A stretch of DNA of 38,123 bases from CANQDT01 sp051878935 (GTDB taxonomy: Bacteria; Bacillota; Clostridia; Lachnospirales; Lachnospiraceae): contig JBJELB010000075.1 in assembly GCA_051878935.1 (NCBI GenBank), positions 1 to 38,123 of the forward strand, read 5' to 3'. The notes under the pieces were generated by a model. It was given only the letters and a program-made list of their open reading frames with translations, was not told the DNA's origin and did no database searches. Of this stretch, positions 16,650 through 23,973 are shown one piece after another. Position 1 is the first letter of the stretch. Every line of letters begins with the position of its first letter. Made by a program: the position numbers and the translations under genes.

Positions 16650-18608
16650 TTAAAATTCTGCACTGCTTGTTATTGTAACAAGCGCAAGGCTGTCTACGCC
16701 CTCGTCGGCATTGGTGTATCGACGGATAAATGCCATGTCTCCCGATACATAGTTGTCCGATGTGGTATACTGACCTTTTCTCAGAGCCGGAATCGCTCTG
16801 CGAATTCCATTCAGGGCTTGTATGTGTATCGCAAGCGGGGAGCTAAGAGTATCAGCAACAGTACCACTTGCGGTGTATTGCCATAAATCGTCTGTGGTTA
16901 CATTACCCTCCATATAATCGCCGTAGTAGGCACGTCCTGTTGTGGCCAGGGGAGCATTCGGTCCGACATCCCATACTGCTCCCTTTTGAAACTCAACCTC
17001 TGTACCATACGAGACACGAGGAATACCTCTGAAGGTATACATAAGACACAGATTTTCCGCCCACGTATCTGTTCCGCCGGTAAACCTTAGTCGTTCATTA
17101 GGTGTCTCAGGAGAATAATCAAAAGTATCTACACCTGTGATATTCCATGTAGAATCGTTAAAATACTTGTCCCCTTCGACTGCTTTGTTATATGCCGTTG
17201 ATGCGCTGCCAAAGTTACGATGCATGTTAAAATCAAAAGCATGTACTCCGGCATTCGTGTAATCCGGCTCATGATAGGTGATACCGTTAAGGAATGCATT
17301 GTCGCTTGTAGGCTGATTTGCGGGATCGTCATCATATGTCAGCTGATCAAAAGCCAGGTTCATATTTGTATTAATTTCCTCTGCAGTCACCTTGGTATTT
17401 TTAGCCGGAACCCAGCTGTTAATCAAAGCTTCATCCGTCTCTTCCCACGTATAATACGGTACTGACTGAGTTGCATGACCTCTGTACCATATATCGGTAT
17501 ATCTTGTACATACCTCTGTATATATTTCAATATTCTTGCCCTCTGCTTTAAGCATTTCTTTTAAAGGCTTTATGATTCCAAGATTGAGAGAAGCCCGGGT
17601 TATATGACGCGCGTTATCTATGTAAATAGCATCCACTCCCATATCTGCATACATTTTGCAGGACTGGGCAAGATAAAGCCCCACATCGGGATTTTCAGTG
17701 TTTATATCAACACAGTCTCCGGCTATCTGAGAAAACTTACAACTCCAATCATCCCAGTTCAGGCTCTGAAAATATCCGCTGTGATAATTGTTGCGTGGGT
17801 TAAACACATCGGAAGAGGAAAGCTTTCCTATGTCATAATCCTTTTCTTGAGGATATGTGTCTGTTGAGTTTCCATTATCGGAATCGTATCCCAAATTTTT
17901 CATAAAATTCAATCTTTGTTGATACTGTATAGACGGACTCTGAGCCCAATATTCCTCGGCACTGCTTAGTCCGTAAACGTCAAGAAATTCTTTTGTGGGG
18001 GTTAAAGTCTCTTCCAGATTGGAACGGTCTGCGTTTTCATTGACTTCAAACATTTTGGCGAGAGTTTCCTCGCCGAAATTTGACGAATGATTCAATTCAA
18101 TCTGCTGTATAACCTTCAAGCCCTTTTCGTGGCAGGCATCGATAAGATCCTGATAGGTATATCCCTCCGATTCAAATCTCGAATCTACCTTTTTCAAGTT
18201 TATTGGGTGACACCCGTGATAGTCGTAGCCTGAAGCGTTCTGCGCTACAGGAAAAAGTTCTACCGCCGTAAAGCCAAGTGCCTTGATATAATCAAGCTTT
18301 TCAATAAGCCCCTGAAAGTCGCCACGCCATGCCGGGTCAGAATCGGGATTCCCCGCCTGAGCGTCATCCCAACAGTGAACATTGTTGTTTGAATCACCAT
18401 CGTAAAAACGGGTAATCATAAGGTAGTAGATGGCTTCATCCCTTAGATCCGTTCTTGTAGCCGGATATATTGTATCGTTAAACGCCGCTGTATTTGTTAC
18501 CTTAAAATACGTTCCACCACGGTAGCTTACAGTAGACGCCGAAGCTGGAACAGCGCTCGCCGCCATAGTACATGTTAATAAAATTGATAAGAGTTTTTTG
18601 GGTTTCAT
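16650..18608 (-). CDS. Secreted GH13 alpha-amylase-family protein, N-terminal part, cut by an in-frame stop
   Basis: 652 aa beginning with the signal peptide MKPKKLLSILLTCTMAASAV (cleavage near PASAS). Then a GH13 (alpha/beta)8 barrel: DEAIYYLMITRFYDGDSNNN, WRGDFQGLIEKLDYIKALGF, ASGYDYHGCHPINLKKVD, region I as QQIELNH, region II as GVDAIYIDNARHI, region III as IEIYTEVCTRY and region IV as VDTFDYSPETP. The three catalytic acids (Asp in YID, Glu in YTE, Asp in FDY) are present, but the usual region I Asp, region II Arg and region IV His appear as Gln, Tyr and Phe. The frame ends in TAA after SSAEF within the C-terminal beta domain; without it the frame runs on to a starch-binding module and dockerin (14736-16649), total about 1290 aa. 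Intended role: starch breakdown outside the cell. Dockerin architecture suggests gain from a Ruminococcus-like donor (inference). Confidence 0.85.
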   Translation of the reverse strand: MKPKKLLSILLTCTMAASAVPASASTVSYRGGTYFKVTNTAAFNDTIYPATRTDLRDEAIYYLMITRFYDGDSNNNVHCWDDAQAGNPDSDPAWRGDFQGLIEKLDYIKALGFTAVELFPVAQNASGYDYHGCHPINLKKVDSRFESEGYTYQDLIDACHEKGLKVIQQIELNHSSNFGEETLAKMFEVNENADRSNLEETLTPTKEFLDVYGLSSAEEYWAQSPSIQYQQRLNFMKNLGYDSDNGNSTDTYPQEKDYDIGKLSSSDVFNPRNNYHSGYFQSLNWDDWSCKFSQIAGDCVDINTENPDVGLYLAQSCKMYADMGVDAIYIDNARHITRASLNLGIIKPLKEMLKAEGKNIEIYTEVCTRYTDIWYRGHATQSVPYYTWEETDEALINSWVPAKNTKVTAEEINTNMNLAFDQLTYDDDPANQPTSDNAFLNGITYHEPDYTNAGVHAFDFNMHRNFGSASTAYNKAVEGDKYFNDSTWNITGVDTFDYSPETPNERLRFTGGTDTWAENLCLMYTFRGIPRVSYGTEVEFQKGAVWDVGPNAPLATTGRAYYGDYMEGNVTTDDLWQYTASGTVADTLSSPLAIHIQALNGIRRAIPALRKGQYTTSDNYVSGDMAFIRRYTNADEGVDSLALVTITSSAEF

Positions 18609-18716
18609 TTTTTGTTGTTACCTCCTCTATTATTTGTTGTTTATAATATAGACAGATTATCCCATTACGATAATATCCGGTTGATGAATTTCATTTAAAA
18701 CTCAACCTTTATATTC

Positions 18717-18745
18717 ATTTTACGGCATTCAAAACAAATCGTCAA
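18717..18745 (-). promoter_or_regulatory. Promoter of the amylase gene
   Basis: TTGACG (18740-18745), 17 bases, TAAAAT (18717-18722) on the minus strand. The leader to the ATG at 18608 is about 100 nt, ending in GAGGAGG; it contains two similar short blocks, GGATATTATCG and GGGATAATC, that could bind a regulator. Confidence 0.65.
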
Positions 18746-18855
18746 ACTTTTTTAGTTATTGTAGCATTCCTTTCTCTTTCTTTTTGTGGAATTGTGGTAC
18801 ATTAGATTAGTATCTGTACTACTTCTCAGTCCAACCAGTCAGGCAAACCACTTAT

Positions 18856-19128
18856 CTGACTTATGACGAACTACACAACAACCTGTGGGCACCCGGCGCG
18901 ACCACTGATTCTTTCGATAACGGCAACATTCAGACACTCAAAAAGAGCGAAGCAATCGGCACGTTCTGGCTGCCTCAGAAACTCGAACAAATCGAAGTTA
19001 CAGAAAACCATCTCTATCTGCTCTTTGAATCTGCCGCCAGCGCCTATCGTCATCGCTCTTATCCATGCGTTGATTCTGTATTAACCTGTAATATTGCAAA
19101 AATGATGCGATTTATCTCTTCATTTTGA
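18856..19128 (+). pseudogene. Broken inverted copy of the exported-protein gene at 13289-14383
   Basis: On the plus strand the frame reads LTYDELHNNLWAPGATTDSF and then DNGNIQTLKKSEAIGTFWLP, ending AKMMRFISSF and TGA at 19126-19128. Both pieces match the intact minus-strand gene (YDELHNNLWVSGATADS and NNGNIQTLKKSEAIG to the C-terminus), but about 130 residues between them are missing and there is no N-terminus, start or ribosome binding site. Synonymous and a few amino-acid differences show the copies are not brand new. It leaves a 200-bp inverted repeat on both sides of the tRNA-amylase block. Confidence 0.88.
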
Positions 19129-19131
19129 TAC

Positions 19132-20157
19132 TTATCTATATGATACATTATTAGCGGAATCGCTCAGATAACCTGATGCGTTTCCTCCACCATTAACATT
19201 ATACCACAATTGACCATCTGAACATTTGCTATTGAGATTAATTCCGTATTTTCCATTTTTTGAAACGGTTGATGATTTAATACGGAAATCTGTTACGCCA
19301 TCCACTTCACTATTTAAAATAATTCCATCCCCTGTTTTATTGTTGTATACATTACAACTAAAAATGTCAATTCTTTTGCTATCCGCTGCTCTGATGCCAC
19401 GAAAATAATTGGAATAAGAATTACATTTATCAATAGTAATATCTTCGCAATAAGAAATGTTTACCCCATTTCCTGACGTAGAATAATTAAAGTAACACTG
19501 ATATAACTTTGCCTTATATACTCTTCTCAGATATAAATTATGATAGTATAAATAATGACCACCATTATATGAAAAATCACTATTTTTAACTACTAAATTG
19601 CTAGTGCCCTTAACATGAAAACCCATTGACGAATTTTTAACTTTAAAATCATCAAATAGCACCTTATCATTAGAACTTCCGCTTGTATCAACTATCAGCA
19701 CACCATATGTTGTAACAGATGGAACTGTAGTACTCGGCGTCGTATCTGTATTCCCATCAATACACATCTTCTTTACAATAGCATTCTTCAATCCGCCTTT
19801 TGAGTAAAGCAAACCTTCCCCATCCGGAACCTGATAACCAGAAGATTTCTTTAGAATTGTGGAACCTTTCCCCGCACCCTGTAATGTCACATTGCTTTTC
19901 AACTCAATCGAATCATTCAACATGTAGGTTCCCGATGATAAAGTTACAATACCTCCACCAGCGTTATAAGCCTTGTTAATTGCAGATTGAATATCACTTG
20001 CTTCTGCCGATTTGGACACTGTTGTCGTATATTTTGACACCGTGGTCGCCTCGACTGCTACCGTTGCATCTGCCTTAACTGTTTGACATGAAAATGATGC
20101 CATAACTAACCCCACACACAGCATCAAGACAGAGCCATTTTTCGTTACATACCCCAT
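19132..20157 (-). CDS. Secreted right-handed parallel beta-helix protein
   Basis: 341 aa with a signal peptide (MGYVTKNGSVLMLCVGLVMASFSCQTVKADA, cleavage near VKADA; first 31 residues), started by an ATG with GGAGG nine bases upstream. The next part, AINKAYNAGGGIVTLSSGTY, is the usual opening of pectate-lyase-like helices (a Gly-Gly-Gly turn followed by a valued SGTY), and the rest repeats short strands with N and G turns (VKNSDFSYNGGHYLYYHN, NISYCEDITIDKCNSYSN, FRGIRAADSKRIDIFSCN). Relatives include polygalacturonases, lyases and C5-epimerases acting on polysaccharides, but I see no complete catalytic motif of any one. It is well expressed by its signals: TTGACA promoter and a 27-bp palindrome upstream. 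Codon use looks more AT-rich than its neighbours, hinting at transfer. Confidence 0.8.
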   Translation of the reverse strand: MGYVTKNGSVLMLCVGLVMASFSCQTVKADATVAVEATTVSKYTTTVSKSAEASDIQSAINKAYNAGGGIVTLSSGTYMLNDSIELKSNVTLQGAGKGSTILKKSSGYQVPDGEGLLYSKGGLKNAIVKKMCIDGNTDTTPSTTVPSVTTYGVLIVDTSGSSNDKVLFDDFKVKNSSMGFHVKGTSNLVVKNSDFSYNGGHYLYYHNLYLRRVYKAKLYQCYFNYSTSGNGVNISYCEDITIDKCNSYSNYFRGIRAADSKRIDIFSCNVYNNKTGDGIILNSEVDGVTDFRIKSSTVSKNGKYGINLNSKCSDGQLWYNVNGGGNASGYLSDSANNVSYR

Positions 20158-20190
20158 TTGTAACTACCTCCTTCATGAAATTACCATGTG

Positions 20191-20220
20191 AGTATACAGT
20201 TTTTATTGTGGAATTGTCAA
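20191..20220 (-). promoter_or_regulatory. Promoter of the beta-helix gene
   Basis: Consensus TTGACA (20215-20220), an 18-base spacer and TATACT (20191-20196) on the minus strand, 34 bases before the ATG. Confidence 0.75.
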
Positions 20221-20242
20221 CAAAGAGAATGTAATCAGTATA

Positions 20243-20269
20243 AATATTTGTACAATTTGCACAAATATT
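20243..20269. promoter_or_regulatory. 27-bp palindrome upstream of the beta-helix promoter
   Basis: AATATTTGT, nine bases, then its exact reverse complement ACAAATATT. It lies 22 bases upstream of the -35 box, a position typical of an activator site. No regulator gene is adjacent, so the binding protein is unknown. Confidence 0.55.
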
Positions 20270-20316
20270 GAATTTTTGCAATTAACAAGTTTCCTGTTAA
20301 ATGATAAAATTCTCTA

Positions 20317-20790
20317 TTACAACTCAATCATTTTAGATACATTGATCCACTGTTTCGATTGAGCATATTCTTCCAACTCCGCAATCGTAAGTTCTATGGC
20401 GCTATTAGAACTGCCGCATGCCGGAAATACCGTTTCGAATCGACTTAGTGATTCATCCAGATAAACATCAACACCAGCATTTACCGCAAACGGACAAACG
20501 CCTCCCACGGCATGTCCTATCAAAGGTTCCGCCTCTTCGCAGAAGAGCATCTTTGCCTTCATTCCAAACTGTGCTTTGTATTTTTGATTATCTATCTTAC
20601 AGTCTCCAGCCATGACAATTAAAACCACTTTATCCCCCACATGGAAGGACAATGTTTTTGCAATTCTACGCGGCTCACAATTCAACGCCTCAGCAGCTAA
20701 TGCTACCGTTGCACTTGATACTTCAAATTCCTGGATACGATTCTCTATTCCTCGTTCACTAAAATAAGCTTTTACTCTTTCTATTGACAT
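20317..20790 (-). CDS. YbaK/EbsC-family aminoacyl-tRNA deacylase
   Basis: A 157-aa single-domain member of the YbaK/ProX family, which removes wrongly attached amino acids (for example Ala or Cys on tRNA-Pro) in trans. Family marks: RIAKTLSFHVGDKVVLIVMA with the conserved Lys, IGHAVGGVCPFAVN as the GxxxGGVxPF loop, and FPACGSSNSAIELT near residue 125. Length and motif order are standard. Which tRNA it edits cannot be told. It has a GGAG before its start and seems to be transcribed alone; a weak TTGAAA-N17-TAAGAT promoter lies upstream. Confidence 0.88.
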   Translation of the reverse strand: MSIERVKAYFSERGIENRIQEFEVSSATVALAAEALNCEPRRIAKTLSFHVGDKVVLIVMAGDCKIDNQKYKAQFGMKAKMLFCEEAEPLIGHAVGGVCPFAVNAGVDVYLDESLSRFETVFPACGSSNSAIELTIAELEEYAQSKQWINVSKMIEL

Positions 20791-20885
20791 GATTCACTAC
20801 TCCTTCACAAAATATGTTCCTATCTTAGTACATAGTTTCCAATATTTCAAGTTATGACAATTTGTCTTACACAAAAAAGGAGGGA

Positions 20886-21278
20886 TTATGATTCTCTTAC
20901 GACATCTCCTGTCCAATCGTTAATCCCACCAAATTCGACTACATTTGTATAACCTAGATCTGCCAGTTTCCGGGCCGCCTGTTTACTTCTATTGCCGCTT
21001 CGGCAGTATACCAGGATTAACTGTTCCTTATCAGGAAGTTCCGGAATCTCATTCTTCCCAATTGTTTCATTCGGAATACAAATTGCTCCCGGAATATGCT
21101 CACTCCTGTACTCCTCATAGGTACGAACGTCAAGAATGATATATTCTTTTTCTTCTTCCATCACAGCAACTGCTTCCTGCATCGTAATCTGTTTATAAGA
21201 AGCCTGATACTGAATCGGTTCTGTTCTTGTACATCCCATCAATATAAAACAACCTAATAAAACTAATACTCGTTTCAT
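20886..21278 (-). CDS. Rhodanese-domain lipoprotein
   Basis: 130 aa. The start is the ATG at 21276-21278 with GGAGGGG just upstream; the open frame extends 25 codons further but without a site. The N-terminus MKRVLVLLGCFILMGCTRTE is a lipoprotein signal with lipobox LMGC, so the protein is anchored on the outer face of the membrane. The rest is one rhodanese domain: YIILDVRTYEEYRSEHIPGA, then LVYCRSGNRSKQAA with the catalytic Cys, and FGGINDW at the end. It would handle sulfane sulfur or thiols outside the cytoplasm; the partner is unknown. It is divergent from ogt with 63 bases between the starts. Confidence 0.9.
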   Translation of the reverse strand: MKRVLVLLGCFILMGCTRTEPIQYQASYKQITMQEAVAVMEEEKEYIILDVRTYEEYRSEHIPGAICIPNETIGKNEIPELPDKEQLILVYCRSGNRSKQAARKLADLGYTNVVEFGGINDWTGDVVRES

Positions 21279-21309
21279 TGCATATCCCCTCCGTTTATGC
21301 TTTAATGTC

Positions 21310-21317
21310 ATTATAAT
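21310..21317. promoter_or_regulatory. Overlapping -10 boxes of the rhodanese lipoprotein and ogt
   Basis: The eight bases ATTATAAT give TATAAT at 21312-21317 on the plus strand (for ogt) and TATAAT at 21310-21315 on the minus strand (for the lipoprotein). No good -35 box was found for either, so the assignment is tentative. If right, the two genes compete for polymerase. Confidence 0.35.
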
Positions 21318-21341
21318 ATAAAAACATGTGAGGAATTGCAA

Positions 21342-21839
21342 ATGTATTATCAAACAACTTATGATTCTCCCATTGGAAAACTAACCTTAGTATCTGACGA
21401 TGACGCCTTAATTGGTCTTTGGATAGAAGGACAAAAATTCTATGCACAGGGCATTCCGGAAGAAAGAATAACGGATGATAAACATCCTGTTCTTACCGAT
21501 ACCAAGGACTGGCTGGATATGTATTTCTCTAAAAATAAACCCTGCATCACGAACCTGCCTTTAGCACCCATGGGAACAGTCTTCCAGCAAACAATATGGC
21601 ATCTGTTGTGTGATATTCCATATGGAGAAACAACAACCTATGGCAAGCTGGCCAAGAAAGCTGCTTCACAACTAAAAAAAGACCACATGTCAGCACAAGC
21701 AGTTGGAGGTGCCATTGCTCATAATCCTATTAGTATTATTATACCCTGTCATCGTGTAGTAGGAACTAACGGCAGTTTGGTTGGCTATACCGGTGGTCTA
21801 AAAAAGAAGCGTTGGTTGCTGGAACATGAGAAGGTGTGA
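21342..21839 (+). CDS. ogt: Methylated-DNA--[protein]-cysteine S-methyltransferase (Ogt/AGT)
   Basis: Suicide DNA-repair protein that takes a methyl group from O6-methylguanine (and O4-methylthymine) onto its own cysteine. The 165-aa protein has the short N-terminal domain and the AGT domain with IPYGETTTYGKLAKKAA, SAQAVGGAIAHNPISIIIPC and the active-site core PCHRVVG, then GYTGGLKKKRWLLEHE at the end. The start is ATG 21342 (MYYQTTYDSPIGKLTLVS) with GAGG eight bases upstream; a TTG two codons earlier is less likely. It is one of only two intact genes on the plus strand. No Ada-type regulator is fused or adjacent. Confidence 0.95.
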   Translation: MYYQTTYDSPIGKLTLVSDDDALIGLWIEGQKFYAQGIPEERITDDKHPVLTDTKDWLDMYFSKNKPCITNLPLAPMGTVFQQTIWHLLCDIPYGETTTYGKLAKKAASQLKKDHMSAQAVGGAIAHNPISIIIPCHRVVGTNGSLVGYTGGLKKKRWLLEHEKV

Positions 21840-21905
21840 ACGCCCTATGGGCTACTCAAATCCATGTGAACTCTGCCCCCATATTTGACAGTAAATGGTC
21901 TGTTC

Positions 21906-22022
21906 TTACCGCTTCACAAAAGATACTCGCTCCTTTTCAGAAAGCTCTTTAACTTCATCTCTGATTCCCAGCTTTTCCGCATATTCAATCAGCTTTGACA
22001 GCTTTTTATCCTTACTCGACAT
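21906..22022 (-). CDS. Small ORF or C-terminal remnant, 38 aa
   Basis: The stretch 21840-22119 holds no full gene, but the minus strand reads MSSKDKKLSKLIEYAEKLGI followed by RDEVKELSEKERVSFVKR and TAA. The frame stays open nine more codons upstream (YFQIAIKDY). It is lysine- and glutamate-rich and would be helical. No ribosome binding site precedes the ATG, and the sequence runs into the terminator at 22046-22085, so it is more likely the tail of a lost gene than an expressed peptide. I do not recognise the family. Confidence 0.35.
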   Translation of the reverse strand: MSSKDKKLSKLIEYAEKLGIRDEVKELSEKERVSFVKR

Positions 22023-22045
22023 ATAATCCTTGATAGCTATCTGGA

Positions 22046-22085
22046 AATAACAAAGACTTCCCACACCTATTTGGTGCAGGAAGTC
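22046..22085 (-). terminator. Terminator after the GGGtGRT gene
   Basis: Minus-strand stem GACTTCCTGCACC / GGTGTGGGAAGTC (22055-22085, one mismatch, five-base loop) followed by TTTGTTATTT. It lies 34 bases after the stop of the GGGtGRT gene. Confidence 0.85.
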
Positions 22086-22119
22086 CTCTTTTTATCACTC
22101 TTTCGAGTCAATATTTGAT

Positions 22120-23130
22120 TTAGAACTTACCAGCCTTAGCAGCTTCCTCTACACTTACCGCAACAGCAACCGTCATTCCGACCATTGGGTTGTTACCGGC
22201 ACCGATTAAGCCCATCATCTCTACGTGAGCAGGTACAGATGAAGAACCGGCGAACTGTGCATCACTATGCATACGTCCCATTGTATCTGTCATACCGTAA
22301 GAAGCAGGACCTGCAGCCATATTATCCGGATGAAGTGTTCTACCTGTACCACCACCGGATGCTACGGAGAAGTATTTCTTACCCTGTTCGATACATTCTT
22401 TCTTATAAGTACCGGCTACCGGATGTTGGAAACGGGTAGGGTTGGTTGAGTTACCTGTGATAGATACGTCAACACCCTCTTTGTGCATGATAGCAACACC
22501 TTCTGTTACATCATTTGCACCATAGCAGTTAACTTTTGAACGAAGACCTGTAGAATAAGATTTGCGGAATACTTCCTTAACTTCGCCTGTGTAGTAATCC
22601 ATCTCTGTTTCAACATAAGTGAATCCGTTGATACGGGAAATAATCTGAGCTGCGTCTTTTCCTAAACCATTTAAGATAACGCGAAGAGGCTCTTTACGAA
22701 CTTTGTTTGCTTTCTCAGCAATACCGATAGCACCTTCTGCTGCTGCAAAGGACTCATGACCGGCTAAGAATGCGAAACATTTGGTTTCTTCCTCTAATAA
22801 CATTTTTCCTAAGTTACCATGTCCAAGACCTACTTTACGCTGGTCAGCTACAGAACCAGGAATACAGAATGCCTGAAGGCCTTCACCGATTGCTGCTGCA
22901 GCATCAGAAGCTTTTTTACATCCTTTTTTGATTGCGATAGCTGCACCTACTACATAAGCCCATTTCGCATTTTCAAAACAGATTGGCTGGATACCTTCAA
23001 CCATTTTATATACATCTAAACCGGCATCTTTTGTGATTTTCTCAGCTTCTTCGATGGAAGCGATACCATAACTATTCAATGCTTCGTTGATTTGCTTAAT
23101 TCTTCTTTCATATGATTCAAATAAAGCCAT
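22120..23130 (-). CDS. GGGtGRT family protein
   Basis: A 336-aa conserved protein named for its signature, here VASGGGTGRTLHPDN near residue 260. It has no signal peptide. Other conserved-looking stretches are GLGHGNLGKMLLEEETKCFA, FLAGHESFAAAEGAIGIA, GLGKDAAQIISRINGF, GANDVTEGVAIMHKEGVDVS and, at the C-terminus, GLIGAGNNPMVGMTVAVAVS. The glycine-rich loops suggest a nucleotide- or cofactor-binding fold, but no function is known to me. It follows the IscU-like gene by 18 bases with GGAGG before its ATG, so the two are co-expressed; that pairing recurs in gut clostridia (recollection) and suggests a role in iron-sulfur or sulfur metabolism. A terminator closes the two-gene unit. Confidence 0.85.
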   Translation of the reverse strand: MALFESYERRIKQINEALNSYGIASIEEAEKITKDAGLDVYKMVEGIQPICFENAKWAYVVGAAIAIKKGCKKASDAAAAIGEGLQAFCIPGSVADQRKVGLGHGNLGKMLLEEETKCFAFLAGHESFAAAEGAIGIAEKANKVRKEPLRVILNGLGKDAAQIISRINGFTYVETEMDYYTGEVKEVFRKSYSTGLRSKVNCYGANDVTEGVAIMHKEGVDVSITGNSTNPTRFQHPVAGTYKKECIEQGKKYFSVASGGGTGRTLHPDNMAAGPASYGMTDTMGRMHSDAQFAGSSSVPAHVEMMGLIGAGNNPMVGMTVAVAVSVEEAAKAGKF

Positions 23131-23148
23131 TACCTTGTCCTCCTTTTC

Positions 23149-23841
23149 TTATTCCACACGTGGGTCAATGATTTTAACTGCATCATCTACACGGCCGTAC
23201 TGACCTTTTGCTTTTTCCCATGCAGTGTTAGGATCGTCACCTTTTTTGATGAAGTCTGTCATTTTACCAAGACTTACGAACTGATAACCAATGATTTCAT
23301 TGTCTTCATCTAATGCGATACCTGTTACATAACCTTCTGCCATCTCAAGGTAACGAGGACCTTTTTTCAATGTACCATACATAGTACCAACCTGAGATCT
23401 GAGACCTTTACCTAAGTCTTCAAGACCTGCACCGATTGGAAGACCATCTTCGGAGAAAGCACTCTGTGTTCTACCGTATACGATCTGTAAGAATAATTCT
23501 CTCATTGCTGTATTAATAGCATCACATACAAGGTCTGTATTTAATGCCTCTAAAAGAGTTCTGCCCGGCAGAATCTCAGATGCCATAGCTGCAGAATGTG
23601 TCATACCGGAACATCCGATTGTCTCTACCAATGCTTCCTGAATGATACCTTCTTTTACGTTAAGAGTCAGTTTACAAGCGCCCTGCTGAGGTGCACACCA
23701 GCCCACACCATGTGTTAAGCCGGAAATGTCTTTGATTTCTTTGGACTTAACCCATTTTGCTTCTTCTGGAATTGGGGCAGCACCGTGATTAACACCCTGT
23801 GCTACAGGACACATTTGTTCTACTTCATGTGAATAAATCAT
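23149..23841 (-). CDS. IscU/NifU-like iron-sulfur cluster scaffold protein, partner of GGGtGRT
   Basis: 230 aa, cytoplasmic. Residues about 45-120 match the IscU/NifU N-domain: HGVGWCAPQQGACKLTLNVK, EGIIQEALVETIGCSGMTHS and AAMASEILPGRTLLEAL. The Cys in IGCSG corresponds to the second scaffold cysteine; near the first scaffold position there are two Cys (GWC and GAC), slightly displaced, and the third is not obvious. It has about 100 extra C-terminal residues (GQYGRVDDAVKIIDPRVE at the end) absent from plain IscU. It is the first gene of a two-gene operon with the GGGtGRT gene. No cysteine desulfurase or Suf genes are near. Binding of a cluster is inferred from the family. Confidence 0.85.
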   Translation of the reverse strand: MIYSHEVEQMCPVAQGVNHGAAPIPEEAKWVKSKEIKDISGLTHGVGWCAPQQGACKLTLNVKEGIIQEALVETIGCSGMTHSAAMASEILPGRTLLEALNTDLVCDAINTAMRELFLQIVYGRTQSAFSEDGLPIGAGLEDLGKGLRSQVGTMYGTLKKGPRYLEMAEGYVTGIALDEDNEIIGYQFVSLGKMTDFIKKGDDPNTAWEKAKGQYGRVDDAVKIIDPRVE

Positions 23842-23887
23842 GTTGAAACTCCTTTCAAATAAATAATGTTTCTTAATATGCTAAGTC

Positions 23888-23903
23888 TGTCAAATTCTTG
23901 ACA
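23888..23903. promoter_or_regulatory. 16-bp palindrome in the promoter region of the Fe-S scaffold gene
   Basis: TGTCAA-ATTC-TTGACA, a perfect 6-4-6 inverted repeat, 47 bases before the start of the scaffold gene. On the minus strand it contains TTGTCA, which with CATATT 18 bases further on could be the promoter, so a protein bound here would interfere with initiation. Confidence 0.45.
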
Positions 23904-23973
23904 AACTTCACTAACATATATTTTCGCATAAAACGACCGTTTCGTCTAGCAGTTTTTAAAAAATTTTAACTTT

